From: Heterotrichella gracilis
Lineage: Eukaryota; Sar; Xanthophyceae; Tribonematales; Xanthonemataceae
Length of the DNA stretch: 64,000 nt
Direction: 5' to 3'
Assembly: GCA_032358255.1 (NCBI GenBank)
Contig: JAULBX010013430.1
Span: forward strand, 1 to 64,000
In this document: positions 1-11,737 of the stretch, one piece after another
Layout of the letters: the number at the start of each line of letters is the position of its first letter
How positions within the stretch are numbered: position 1 is the first letter of the stretch
Made by a program: the position numbers and the translations under genes
The notes under the pieces: model-generated
Database searches by the model: none
What the model was told of the DNA's origin: nothing
What the model saw: only the letters and a program-made list of their open reading frames with translations

Positions 1-40
1 CACAACCCCCCCCCCCCCCCCCCCCCCCCCCCTCATGCAA
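1..40. repeat. Homopolymer C tract at the left edge
   Basis: A run of about 24 C (9-32) lies in the intron after the GT14 exon; assemblies often break here. Confidence 0.8.
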
Positions 41-70
41 CATACCGCCCCTGTCCGACCTCCCACGCAC

Positions 71-936
71 CACTGAGTGCATGCCCCACTCCACCACCAC
101 CCGCCCCTCCACCTCGGCGCCATGGAACAGGCTGTCGGGCGGGTAGCTGAAGTTGGCGCCGGGATGCACATGCAGCGAGAAAAGGCGCCTCCACGCGCTG
201 CCGTCGCGCCCGCCGGGCTCCGCCAGCTCCGCGGCTTGCGCCATGAACTCGCGCCATGCCGGCTCTAATGGCATCGGCCCGCGGGTGAGGAACAGGAGGG
301 CGACACGTGGCAGGGTGTCGGGCAGCGGCGCGGGGGGCCTGCGGGCTTGATTCCAGCGCCGCCGCCGCCGACGACGGGTGCGGCGTTGACCATGCTGAAG
401 CTGGTTTGTAGGTGGTTGTGGGTCGGGGGCGGGGTTTGCCAGCAGCTTGGTGCCGGCATGGGGGGCGCTGTCCGCCCCCTGCTGTGGGCGGTCTACATCG
501 CTGGTGAGCTGGTTGGGCGGGAACGGGTTGTTGGTTTGTTTGGGGTGGGGGTGGAGGAGCTGGTGGTGTGCAGTGGTGAGGGCTGTGGCTGTGGCTGTGG
601 TTGGGTCGGGGTCAAGGGGCAGGGCAGTGCCAAGGGCTGCCACAAAGGCTGACTCTGCCGTCTCTGCCTGTACGCTTATCCAAGCCTGTGTTGATAGTGG
701 TTGGAACGTTGAGGTGCCCTGCTGATGCCTTTACGGGAATGCATGCACCATGTATACATTGCAATGCATGCATATTGCATGCCGGCGACATCGATGGGGC
801 ATGACGATGTGGGGATTCTTTCATCCCTGACCGGACGTACCGCTGCCAGCTGGTTTGTGAGGGTGACGTACGTCCCACAGCTGAAGATCACAACCGCCAG
901 AGTTGCAGTTGCGAGCAACGCTTTCGAGGTGCCCAT
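71..936 (-). CDS. GT14 (core-2/I-branching type) glycosyltransferase, 5' part, runs off left edge
   Basis: Two exons are visible in transcript order: 936-841 (32 codons) and 652-71 (194 codons), both phase 0. Exon 1 gives a type II signal anchor (MGTSKALLATATLAVVIF...) and ends at donor GTACGT. Exon 2 first codes a Pro/Gln/Arg-rich stem. It then reaches the start of the catalytic domain, with the family pattern RVALLFLTRGPMPLEP, FSLHVHPG and VEWGMHSV. It ends at donor GTGCGT. Plant and algal GT14-like enzymes have the equivalent 'FLFLTRGPLPL ... YSIYVHP ... VEWGKVSMV'. They are Golgi membrane enzymes that transfer sugars to glycans; the acceptor cannot be read from sequence. The catalytic remainder (the LLSESC region onward) lies left of the window. 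The gene at 53786-58771 is a paralogue with a splice junction at exactly the same place. Family call is firm; the exon 1/exon 2 join is inferred from phase and signals. Confidence 0.8.
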
Positions 937-1553
937 CGCTGCAAGTTGTGCAGGGCGCAGTGCACGGGGGTGTATCTGCCATTTGGTGCGTTTAGAAAAC
1001 TTTCACAAAGCCAGCCTGTTGGCAGGGCTCCCATACACATTGGGCGATGCTCGCCTTCAAAAGATCAGCTCATGGGATCAACAAGTGTACAATTTGTGAC
1101 GACTGTAGAGAGAGTTACACCCGTTGGGCTAGTGCCATGAGTAGTGGACACCTCTTTTTGAAGTTCAAGCCCTCTTTGTACAACGCAAATGGTCTCAACG
1201 TTCTCAGGGACCCAAAGTTTGGTGGGTTAGGTGTACTTAAATATACCTATTCGGCTCTCTTTCAAAGCAGATAAACCCAAACGCCCGCCGATGCTGACGA
1301 ACTTAAACCGTGTTCGGCGTGAAACACTTTGTTGTGACGGGTATTCTTTCGTCCTGTGACACTGGCAGTGTTCTGTGGACGGGAATAGCTCGCATGCATT
1401 GGCATGCGAAGTTTGCATCAGTTGTGGCATGACACCCAACGAGCACTGGTGGAGCCACCCAGGCACTACGTTTGAACTCATGAAGTTATTGTTGGCCATT
1501 TCGTTGAACGACTAGGCTTTAAGGCTCTTTCATTGCCAACCAACTGCAGCAAA
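937..1553. other. Intergenic, divergent promoter region
   Basis: This 617-bp gap lies between the GT14 gene (minus) and the first DUF7918-like gene (plus), so both promoters should be here. An AT-rich stretch near 1236-1250 (aaatatacc) is the only TATA-like candidate for the plus gene. No convincing coding exon was found. Confidence 0.5.
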
Positions 1554-4092
1554 ATGAGGTTTTCATCCAGATTGTCTGTCAGCCTCACCACGCTTGATGG
1601 CACAGCTCTGCAGGAAGTTTCACAGGGCAACTCACACTATGTTGTGGCCAAGCCTGGCGAGGAGTTTCTCATAGAAGTCGAAACTGGGGGCAGGCTTGAA
1701 CAGCTGTTGGAGCCAGGCAGATATAGGTTGGGTATATATGCTACAGTGGACGGTGTCGACCTAGGCTTTCACAAGAAGCAGTCAGCGAGGGGAAGCTGCA
1801 AGATGGTCTTCCAGGGCTTCCTCGACAAAGGTTAGTGGGAGATTGGTATTGGGCTGCTATTCGAGGGTTGAGAGTGTGTCCCTTTCTGCCCAACAACAGC
1901 TCCATGGCAGCAAGGGCTGGTTGCCTCTCCACTCAACACAGCATACTGACCGCTGCAAGTGTTGTGCAGTGAGCAAACAAGCGGGGCCGCGGGGATCAAC
2001 CTCCAACAGCTGGACGTACTCCCGCTTCAAGTTTGCTGAAATCCCCGCTGGCGCCGAGGCGGGGTGGGGCAGCCGTGCTGGGGTGCCTGTGAACCCTAGC
2101 AAAGGGAAAGTCAACGTGCAGGTGTTCAGGATGAAAAGGACGGAGCTGAAAAACAGGCCTCTGGCTGAGCAGGTGAACCAGCATGACCTGGGTGCTGCCC
2201 CCCCTGCCCCAGAGGGCAAGAAGTGGTTCTCAGCCCCGTCGCTGCAGGCAACCAAGGGCTCTAAACTCACTAAGGAGCACCGGCCAGACCTCCACCACTG
2301 GGCCAAGGTGTGTGCAAACCCTAAACCGTAAAGCTGCATCTAAGGAGCACCGGCCAGATCTCCACCACTGGGCCAAGGTGGGTGACCTGACCTCCCCTGC
2401 AGCACATATGTGTAAGCAGGGAACCTCCCCAGGCTCGGATGTATAACACCACTTACCTCTTTGTGTGTCCCCATTGCCAACACGGCGAATGCCCAATCAC
2501 ACTGCCTGGATACTCAATTGAATTCCCAATCACACTGCCTGGTACCCTAAAAGTTCTAGGGTTTAGGGTTTAGGGTTTATGGTACCCATAGGTGTGCCCA
2601 TTCACCCTGTGCGGGTGGGGAACCCCCTACGTGTCCCCTACCCTGAAGTACCCAATGCCCCCCCTATGCTTCCACCCTACAGACCTATAAAACAGGACCC
2701 CTGGAGCATGCACAAGAGTCGGAGACCCATACCCAGTCAAAATGCCTGGTGCCCCGTGCAGGTAGGGGGGCCTGTGGCTGAAGCCACCCTGTTCTACGAG
2801 ACAGCCGCCACGCTGCAGCTGAGGGGGGTGCTCCAGCCCGACAACCCAGTGCACCAGCGCATCATCGATGACCACCTGGCGTTCGTGCCCAAGGGTGAGC
2901 CGCTGCTGCATAAAAGCACATCATTATTACCATCCCTCTTCACAATCACGAACTGTGCCACAGCAATCATCGTTGCATTACCATAACCATCATCCAAATT
3001 GTGTGCCAGCTGCAGCCAGTGTCCCACGCACATACAGGACTCCTCTCCCAGCTCAGGCCATGGCAATGGGGGCAACACTCGCCATGCCTGCGGCTGTGCA
3101 TAGTGGTTCATCGTTGCCCACGGTGTCCAAACTGCGACTCATTTTCTACAGCATTCTGTCATCCAGGCCACTTTTACGTTCGCGCTCACCTTGGCATGTG
3201 CCCCACCCGCAGAGGAGCCTGGCGAGCCCGCAGCAGCGCTTGGGCCAAGCACCGGCAGGGCAGCCCGCTGCAGGCCTGCATCGCCCGAAGTCGTGGACCT
3301 AACCAAGGTACCTGCTGCATCACACCATCACCAATGATCAGTGATTCTTCATCATAAATCCAAAGGGCGTGGACCTCGCCAAGGTACCCATGCTCCACCG
3401 GCGCTGTCCCCATGCATGTGCACAGGCTAACACTTGGCACATGCCTGGCAAGGCACATGCGGCGCACAGTGCGGGGGGCGGCCAGGCCGTTGGGGATTTA
3501 TCTGCAGCCGTCAAATGCGATGTGCCATGGCGTGCATGTTCACTCAGATATGATCTGTGCCAATGGGGTGCATGCGCATGTACGCCTGCTGGCACAGTGG
3601 AAGCCCCATGCTGCTCATTCCTGCATGGTGGAATCCCATATGGGGATTCCCGTAGCATTTAATGGTCAGACCCGTTGCGCCGGGAGCTTCCCATTGACCT
3701 CACCAGTAAACTGCGGCTGTGTCCGAATACCCACTTGGTTCACATTGCGATCATGCGAGTATGGTGGCAAGGCCTGTGCCTGAAGCCCTGGTGTTGGCCT
3801 TCCCACAGGGGTCTTCCTGCTGGAGCCTTTAGGATGTAGGGTTCCTATAATGACTAGGCACGTGTAGGGCATAGGGTTCCTTATAGGGAAGTTTGCCTGT
3901 GCCAGAAGCCCCGCATTGGCAATCCCGCTGTGACTTTTCAGTGGCCCCCCGCAGGATGACATCCCCATGCCCCGCCTCAAGGTCGAGGGCCGGGAGGTGC
4001 AGCGGGACGAGTTTGCTGTGTGCGACATGACGGAGGGGGTGCGCGCACCTGCATGGGAGGTCAGGAAGAGGCCGCATGTGGAGGTGGAGTGA
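1554..4092 (+). CDS. DUF7918-like protein, tandem copy A
   Basis: Five exons: 1554-1830, 1970-2307, 2762-2894, 3213-3307 and 3955-4092, giving 326 aa with all phases consistent. The start MRFSS is chosen because copy B starts at the same place, whereas an upstream in-frame ATG (1533) is absent from B. Residues 1-90 include HYVVAKPGEEFLI and YRLGIYATVDG. This matches the pattern of the DUF7918 family (fungi, algae, large DNA viruses), which reads 'intrinsically ... F.V.V ... DG'. Exon 2 has YSRFKFAEIPAG followed by GKVNVQVFR, like the family's 'F.Fa ... G.I.V.VYR'. Exon 3 codes ATLFYETAATLQLRG. Exon 5 codes a charged tail ending at TGA. The biochemical function of DUF7918 is unknown. Five matching exons in copy B show that this is a real, selected gene. 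The family name is an inference from pattern. Confidence 0.85.
2340..2381 (+). repeat. Exon-edge echo of copy A exon 2 (3' edge)
   Basis: This is a near-identical direct repeat of 2272-2311, the last part of exon 2 (coding KEHRPDLHHWAK) with its donor. It lies 69 bp downstream inside the intron. The copies differ by a single C/T, a silent change. The first donor must be used, because reading past it meets a stop at about 2329. Copy B of the gene lacks this echo. Confidence 0.9.
2556..2579. repeat. Interstitial plant-type telomere repeat (TTTAGGG)n
   Basis: About three TTTAGGG units lie inside intron 2 of DUF7918 copy A, between an exon-2 echo and a weak exon-3 echo (about 2595-2655). Confidence 0.85.
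3364..3389 (+). repeat. Exon-edge echo of copy A exon 4 (3' edge)
   Basis: This repeats the end of exon 4 (GTGGACCT.ACCAAG plus donor GTACC; original 3290-3312) about 75 bp into intron 4. The same echo occurs at the same relative place in copy B (7379-7404), so it predates the A/B gene duplication. Confidence 0.8.
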
Positions 4093-5456
4093 AGGGGCGG
4101 CAGTGGGGCAGAGGCGTTCAGGGTACAGGTGTCGTGGCGGCGTGGAAGATGTGGTGGCGCCAAGGCATAGTTGGAGTAGCTCGCGCTGCAAAGGCTGCTT
4201 ACCCCGGTGTGGCATGTGCTCCCCCTCACATGCCATACCCACATGCCTGCAGAGTCTAGGGGAGGATTTTGTTGTGTGCAACCTTGCCTCTCCGGCATGT
4301 GTACATCTATGTTTCTTAAAACCTTGGCAGAACACTATGTGTATGGTGTTGTACCAATTTTCGACACCTGTAAGGCACACGCCGGCATTCACCTTGGCCA
4401 TCGGATTCCCCACAAGGCCTTGTGGCTTAGTTTCAATAGGGCAATGCATATTTCTTTGCTGCTTTGTACTTCTTTCAAAAATGTTTTTGTGTTCCCCTGG
4501 CACGCTTAATTCCCGGTTATTTTCCTAAAAGTCGTACGCTGCCCAATTTCAACACGCAGTAGTAGTTCAAAAAGATCTAGAGAAAGGGAGGGCCAACCCT
4601 AGTGGCGGCCCTACACATGGGGTTGCACTTCCCGCTGCTTTAACTGACAGTGTGCACCAGTGGATGGGAAAGCAATCCCGTAGTGCATGTCGCTTTTGTA
4701 GAGTGCTGCAGCTGGCACAGGCTGTGACGCCTTTGGCACCTGCAGTATTGTCCAAGGGTAGTATAGGAGATTTTCTATCCTATTTTCCTCGTCCCTGTAG
4801 TGAGCGTTTCAGGCACCTGCATCCCCGGCTGCCCCATAAGAAGGGTTGCAAGTTCTTTCTCTTCCTTTTCTTTCTTTGCGATCATTGCCTCAAATTGTAA
4901 CCCACAAGACATGAATACAGCTAGAGGCCTGATAGAAGCAAAATGTATGATGCGGGTATATTGTATAATACTGCATATTGCATATTAGAGTTTAATTATG
5001 GGGCCCTCATGCCATGCAAAAACCTACAAGTCACTGGGTTGCACCTAATAGACGGGCTCCTACACTATAGAGCACACACATGTTCAGTGGCAAGGAACAA
5101 GGAGGGCAACATCTTGTTTCTTTTTTCCTTCCTTTTTCAATAAACTGCTTATAGAAATTAGCCACTGACTGCCAACAGCGTATTAATGCAATTGCGAGTT
5201 CTTTATGTATGAGATCTCCCGCCCAGAGAACGAGAAGATATACATGCCTGCGTTGGAGAGAATGAGTAACTAATGCATGCATGTGAGTCCATCATGCATG
5301 CATATGCCCATCGATTCACAGTGTTGCCATACAGCGACTAGAGGAGAAGAAAGCGATGAACCTGATGTAACAACTGGACTTGGCAAGCTCTAACAGAGGC
5401 TCCATAGTCTGCTCACAATATCACTCTAGCTGTCCATTTCATAAGCAAGAAAAGCA
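4093..5456. other. Intergenic between the tandem DUF7918-like genes
   Basis: The gap holds the 3' UTR of copy A and the promoter of copy B. A TGTAA, the usual green-algal poly(A) signal, lies at 4896-4900. The second half is AT-richer than the genes. No coding exon could be supported. Confidence 0.5.
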
Positions 5457-8298
5457 ATGAGGTTTTCGTCCAGCTTGTCTGTCAGCCTCGCCAAGCTTGA
5501 CGGCACAGCCCTACAGGAGGTTTCACACGGCAACTCACACTACGTTGTTGCCAAGCCTGGCGAGGAGTTCCTCATCCAAGTGGCACCTGGTGGCAGCCTC
5601 CTGAGCCTCGTGGAGCCTGACAGATACAGGCTGGGAATATATGCTACAGTGGACGGTATCAACCTGGGCTATTACCAGAAGCATTCAAAGAAGACCCCTG
5701 ACAAGGCTGTATTCCAGGGGTTCCTTGACAAAGGTTGGTATTGTGCAAAGCTTTGCTGAACTGCTTATGCTGGCTAAGGCCTGGGCTGATGATACACACT
5801 CACCACTGCAAACCATGCAGTGAACAATCAAGCTAGCCTGCAAGGAGCAGCTGCCAGTTGGAAGTATTCTCGTTTCAAGTTTGCCGACATCCCAGCTGGT
5901 TCTGGAGCAGGGCAGCCCTCCGGTGCTGGGGCGCCTGTGAACCCGAACAAGGGGAAGGTCAGCATCCAGGTCTTCCGGGAGCAACGGAAGCAGCTGAAGG
6001 CCGCACCAGCCTCCAAAGAGAGGTTAAACCAGCACGACTTGGGTGCTGCAGCCCCTGCCCCAGAGGGCAAGAAGTGGTTCTCAGCACCGTCGCTGCAGGC
6101 AGCCAAGGGCTCCACCCACACCAAGAAGTATGGACCTGCAGAAGCATACCACTGGGCCAAGGTGCGTGCTCTCGGCTGCATCATAGCAGGGGGGTTGGTC
6201 TCACCGGGTACAGGGTCCACACCATGCCCAACGTACCACAGCCAGCCACACTGCCTGGCTACCTGAATCACTGGTGTACCTAATCAAATCGCACAGACGC
6301 CCTGCGGGTGGGTTGGCCGTGGATGAAGCTACCCACATTGCATAGGTCGCATGTGGCGAAGGACTCATATATAATTAGAGTTGGGCTGCAAACACAACTC
6401 TCTATATGGTTTAGGGTTGTATGATATCCAATTGGGCTTATGATAGAAGCTGCGTTGCCTGGTGAACTATTCACAGTTCTCAGTCACACTGCCGGGTGCC
6501 CTGTGCAGGTGGGGCCCCCTGTGGCTGAAGCCACCCTGTTCTACGAGACAGCCGCCACCCTGCAGCTGAGGGGGGTGCTCCAGCCCGATAACTCGGAGCA
6601 CCAGCGCGTCATCGATGACCACCTGGCATTCGTACCAAAGGGTGAGTCGGCGCTGCGTAACTGCACACTATTGGTAGCATCGCAAATCATCACCCATCTC
6701 GCCATGATGCATGATCGCTGGCCACTCATACATGTGCCAAATGGCAAGCCCCCACTGCATGGCTGCGGTAGTGTCAGGTTGGCCGGCGTGCTGCCAACCT
6801 GTCGCCGGCTCAGGGTGATCTGATACGCACTCTGGACATTTGACAGTGTGATTGTGTCATGCCATGTGCTGCCGCCAACATTCCGTCTATGACATACCAT
6901 CATCCCGTATGCACACTGGCAGCAGCACCAGCACCAGGTATCATCATCATTGCCACCAGGTATAAACATCACCATATGCTGACAGCAGCTACCCTAGCCC
7001 GGTGTTTGTGAAGCACTGCTCTACGTCCTTGCCATAGCAAGAGGAGTAAAACGTGGGGTGGCGCTACTAGTAACACATCGATGCGTGATCCACCACAGGA
7101 GATATGCTCCTTCCAAACTGCGGCGGGCTTTTCTCACTTGTTTTTATCATCATATCGTGCCTGTCAGCACCATCCAGGCAATTCCATGTGTGCGCTCACC
7201 TTGGCATGTGCCCCACCCGCAGAGGAGCCTGTTGAGCCTGCAGCAGTGCTTGGGCCGAGCACCAGCAGGGCAGCGCGCCGCCTGCCTGCATCACCTCAAG
7301 TGGTGGACCTCACCAAGGTACCTGATGCATCATGCCATCACCATTGGCCAATGATTCTTCATCATTAGCACCTCAAACGTCGTGGTCCTCACCAAGGGTC
7401 CCTGGCCCCGCCTGGACCATGCCTTGCACGTAATCAATTAGTGACATGTATTGCTGCCGGCAATACAGCCAGGTCAGCGGTGTGCCCGGCACTTTGTGCC
7501 TGCTGCAGTATGCTTCTCCAAAATCCTAAAGACCCCTGCAGCCACTGCTTTACAATTCCACAAAATTCATCACATGCCTGGTTAATCGTTGACGCGCGTT
7601 CCATCAATACTGCCACGTCAGCAGTCTGCCCAGCATGCTCAACACCAACCAGCCGTATGCTTGCACTGCATATGCACATGCAATACCTCAGCAGGAAGGC
7701 GTGGGCACATGCCACGCCCCTGAGCTGTACGGGGCCTGGGTTTAGGGTTTAGGGTCTAGAGTTTGGGGCCGCACCTGTGGGCTGCGTGGGCACATGTCTG
7801 GCGGCGGCGGTGGGGCTCAGTTGATCCACGCCCTTATAAAGCAATGACCCATGGGCACTCAGATCCACTCATTCTGTGTCTGCTGGCATGGCGGCAGTGC
7901 CTCTGCAGCCCATCCCTCGCCCGTAAATTCCAGGGCAGCTGTGACCGGATTTCTCAGTCAATATCAATAGTGATCCCTTGTTGCATGATGACCTTTCACA
8001 TGTGGTTGGAGCTCTGCATTGGTCCACACCGCCGCACTCCTGCTGCTGGAGCCGATACACATTTGGGGTTAGGGTTTAGGGTGTACTGCCCCTTCCAGTG
8101 GTACCCTGTTACTCCTTGTCCGAAACTCCCCCCTGTTTCAACCCCCAATCCCCCCTGCAGGATGACATCCCCATGCCCCGCTTCAAAGTCGAGGGCCGGG
8201 AGGTGCAGCGGGACGAGTTTGCTGTGTGCGACATGACGGAGGGGGTGCGCGCGCCCGCATGGGAGGTCAGGAAGAGGCCACACGTGGAGCTGGATTGA
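5457..8298 (+). CDS. DUF7918-like protein, tandem copy B
   Basis: Five exons: 5457-5733, 5821-6161, 6509-6641, 7223-7317 and 8161-8298, giving 327 aa. Exon lengths are 277, 341, 133, 95 and 138; copy A has 277, 338, 133, 95 and 138. Phases are identical. The protein keeps HYVVAKPGEEFLI, YRLGIYATVDG, YSRFKFADIPAG and the C-terminal DDIPMPRFKVEG block. Introns have diverged in sequence but keep some shared echoes: the exon 4 3' edge at 7379-7404 and a decayed exon 3 5' edge at about 6299-6336. This shows that the whole gene was duplicated in tandem. Both copies are intact, so both are probably expressed. Function is unknown; the DUF7918 call rests on the same pattern as for copy A. Confidence 0.85.
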
Positions 8299-8668
8299 GA
8301 CGCGGCAGGGGGGCTGGGGTTTAGGGTGTTGGTTTAGGGTTTTGGGGGTGGGGCCACATTGGGCAGGGTGGTCAGGTAAAAGCACCACCTGGACCTTGGG
8401 TGAGGGACAGCAGGGGGAAAGTGTTTTGGGGTTCATTGTTCAGGGTTATTGACTCTTCCCAGCAAAGAACTGACTGTGCCTGCCAGCTGGTGCACACAGC
8501 AATGATCTTGGCACGGTTGGGATAAGGGTTTAGGGTTTTGGCGCGGATGTTTGCCTGCAGGTGAATTCATACGTCAGCATGAATGTTTTTGTTTCGTGCC
8601 GCCATTTGATAAGTTACCTTTTTATATCTTACTATTTCAAGGGACTTTTGACTCTTAGAAACGTTGCA

Positions 8669-9431
8669 ATGAGGGCCATGCCTCTTAGAAACGTTGCAAT
8701 GAGGGCCATGCACACGCGCTGTGCCGACGGACCACGAGCCCTGCTCTAGTTTTTGTTTTCTTTCAAGTCTTGAAAATTTTGTTGTTCCTTTGCTTCATCC
8801 ACGCTACAGATTGTGCCCTGCCTGCGCAGCAACACGGTTTTTATTTATGTTTCAGCAGCAAGAGGGTGGGTCAAGGACTTCACACGAAACACCGTTGGGA
8901 CGCATGCTTCAAAAAGGGGGCTCGGGCCCTATGTCCGCCGTCCCCTCCTGCCATACAGACGTTTTGCACTGAAGGCAGGAGCTGCACAGGAGTCTCATCT
9001 GGAGCAGGTGTGTTAGGGACAATGTCCCAGGTGTTCCCGCGGGTGTTGAAAGGGTTACCCATTTGTTTGCGCATGTGAATGTGCAGCCTGTGTGCACTCA
9101 GGCTACCATTGATTGCCATTACTCTTGTAAGTGACATATATCTAGTCTTCAAGTTGCCGTGCTGTCTGCACTTGGGTCCATGCCTAGCCAGCTGCAATGC
9201 ACCCAGTAGTATGCCGGAAGTTCCCTGTGGACTCAGTCATTTGTGGGTGCTCTTTTTCACTCTTTTTTCATCCCGGGATGCACCCAATGCAGCTTGGCAC
9301 AGTTTCGTGACGCGTTGGGCCGCTGCTGCAGCAACGCTGCACAGTTTCCACGAGTAACCACAGGGACCTTTGTAGTACGTCTTACAGGCAAGAACAAACG
9401 CCCAAATGTTGAGCAGTCTATTCCTTCGTAG
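8669..9431 (+). CDS. Possible small basic protein (96 aa), three exons
   Basis: This model is tentative. Exon 8669-8720 gives a Met/Arg-rich start (MRAMPLRNVAMRAMHTR) resembling an organelle presequence. Exon 8856-9007 follows a strong acceptor (T-rich tract then TTTCAG) and codes a basic stretch including GWVKDFTRNTVG and RRPLLPYRRFALKAG. Exon 9345-9431 ends with VRLTGKNKRPNVEQSIPS and a stop. Phases match throughout (1, then 0). The start region lies in a 30-bp tandem duplication (8652-8710). I do not recognise a family, and the third exon's acceptor is weak. It could instead be the 3' part of a different model. Confidence 0.35.
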
Positions 9432-9981
9432 TATACAGGTCACAAGGTCCAACCTTCAGTGCACATATAAATGAAATTATTGAGTACACTTTGGGTACAC
9501 GGCCCATGGGTAGGCACGTCATGCAGTTGCAACCACCATCGTCACACGAACGATATTCTAGTCAACAGCAAGGCTAAAGGTGCCCAGCTTATTAAGCAAA
9601 ATAATAAAAAAAACAAGGAGTGTCAACAACTGGCATGCAACGTTGCTATGCTGCTGCAATACAGGATAATATTAACCGAATATGCTCAGCAATGGAACGT
9701 TTTCCGTTGGTGACAGGAAAAATGGTGGCGGCCGTGTCACGACCAAAGCCATGCCACCCCATGCCAGATTATTCAGGTACGAAAACAGTAATACTGAGCA
9801 GAGCAAACACGGGCAAAAACAAAATAGGTCAGGTAGTAACGAACGCAAAGCTGCCAATCAAAAGTAGCCGGGCTGAGTGCCTCGGTGTGTCGCGGAAAGT
9901 TGGGGTAGCGTGCAGGCCTTTGAGAACAGAGGGAGCGAGCACTTATGAAGCTTCAGGCCAAACCCCACTTGCGCGTGCAGT
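9432..9981. other. Gap holding the 3' UTR of the minus-strand secreted-protein gene
   Basis: No exon is supported here. The base composition is mixed and slightly AT-rich. Confidence 0.4.
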
Positions 9982-11189
9982 CTATCCCTTCAGGTAGATG
10001 CACCCCGATACCTTGCACACCAACGGACAGGCATTGGGCCACTGTATCAGGCAAGGGCTGCTCAGTGCCGCGTTAATGGCCGTCGTTTGGGCCCGGACCT
10101 CGGTGGTGGTACTGGTGGTGGGTTCAATCGCTGCAACGGGGGCCGCGGCGTCGATGGTGACTGCTGCATCCACTGCACAAGCAAAAGCACTGGAGGGTGA
10201 GCAAGGTGGTCAAAAATTGCACCCACGAGGGTTTCACCCGGGTGAAAGGTTCTACTATGGTGCATCCGCCGGTTAGTCAAGGGGACCGTCGCTGATAAAT
10301 GCATGCATGCACAAGTGAAAACCAAGGCGGGGCAGTCGGAAACCTGCTGCGATGGACAGGATGCGAGTCACAATTGCACCCACAAATATGTGCATAGGCG
10401 GTGGAAAGGTGCCGTGCAGAGCTGCTTGAGGCTTCTACATAACCGAATATTGGTTTCGTTCACTGCAACGCATGCCGTACACGACCGCGGGTGCAACAGC
10501 CACGGATTCACACGCAATGCTTGACCACTGGCCCTCCTGGAGGACGCTGTGTGAGAAAATGTGGGTTTTGCTGCGTTGGTTCGTCAAGTGGCAGTACAAG
10601 GAACAGGTGCGCGGGCAGTGGGCTGTTCGACTGTAGTTGGCGCGTACAGCATGTGGCACCAAATGCATCCCTATGGAGCCACCAACGGCACCCAAAACAC
10701 ACGCCTGTGCAGCCCACACCGCGACCAACAATATGTATGCGTTGCTGCCAGCTGATGACAGCCTGCTGCGTGCGGGCTTACCAGCAACGTCCAGCAGCTT
10801 GCGCGTCCTAATCTGGTTCTGCCCAGCCAGCCCTGCAAGAGCAACAGCGAAAAGGGGGTCAAACGCTGACTCAAAGCACGTATGCAAGCCGGTCTGGAGG
10901 ACCAAAAGGGTCTATTCTTCAACGAGTGGTAGTGCAGCACCGCCACCTCTAGAGTATGCGTGGGGTTGGGTGTGTTTCCGTGGATATGCGTGGGCTACGT
11001 AGCAATCCTGCTGCAGGGCCTTGGGTCACCATGGTGTAACACAGCAAGCAGCTTGCAGTGGTTTGTAAGCGGCAATCGGTGTCATGCACAGCTTCCAAGG
11101 TGTGCCCGCTTGGTACCACCGGTGTCGTTACCTGCTGTCGAACATTGGGCAGTCACAACCAGCAGCAGGACAACAAAGGCAGCCTTCAT
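9982..11189 (-). CDS. Small secreted Cys-containing protein (99 aa)
   Basis: Three exons in transcript order: 11189-11132, 10832-10782 and 10172-9982, all joined in phase 1. Exon 1 is a near-ideal signal peptide (MKAAFVVLLLVVTAQCSTA). Exon 2 codes a short basic linker ending in TRKLLDVA, a type of segment common after signal peptides in plant-lineage secreted proteins. Exon 3 is Thr/Ala-rich, then has four Cys in its last 28 residues (PCLIQW, ACPLVCKVSGC) and a TAG stop. Acceptors TTGCAG and GTGCAG are good, and the donors (GTAACG, GTAAGC) are acceptable. No family is recognised. It is probably secreted or a wall/periplasmic peptide. Further small exons between 10335 and 10780 cannot be excluded. 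Confidence 0.55.
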
Positions 11190-11737
11190 GGTGAACAGGA
11201 GTCCTGGTGTCAACAGGTGTTTGGGGTTGGAGGTGGTAGGCAGTGGTATCTGGGGCAGCAGGTTGTTGTGTACAAGCAAAAGAGCTGGGCGTTTTGGGTT
11301 GCAGCCCTGGTTAAGCAGGTTCTGCCTATTGTGGTTGCCCAGGCTCAGATGAGTGAAAGTGATTATGCTGACATAACCTGATGTACCGGCCGCGGGGGGC
11401 CCTCGAGGATGACTCATATGTACATTGCCAGCTGGATGCACTTTTTCGGAAACCCTCGTGAGGGGTTTTGCTCTGACTTACCCCCCGCTTTCAAATTTTA
11501 ATTGGCACTCCCTTTGGTGTTGGGTTTCCGACAGCACGTTCACGCCTCTTGATAGGTGGGTTCGCACCTCCTCTGACGTTGTTGTGCCACGCTTTGGTCG
11601 ACGTTTAGGTGTGCTGTCTGGAGTTTGCGCGCTGCTGGGTTTTGAAAGTGTTTGAATGCGTTCCGAAATCCCCCCTGTCGCACACCCGGACTCTATCCGT
11701 CGCGTTCCCAAGCAAAGACACGCTTTCCAGCGTTTCC
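11190..11737. other. Divergent intergenic region between two small genes
   Basis: The upstream regions of the secreted-protein gene (minus) and the Ser/Pro-rich gene (plus) meet here. No exon is supported. Confidence 0.4.

Noticed and set aside
725-1140. Overlapping plus-strand open frames opposite GT14 exon 1
   Set aside because: Not supported by splice signals or composition; the minus strand gives a signal anchor in the correct phase.
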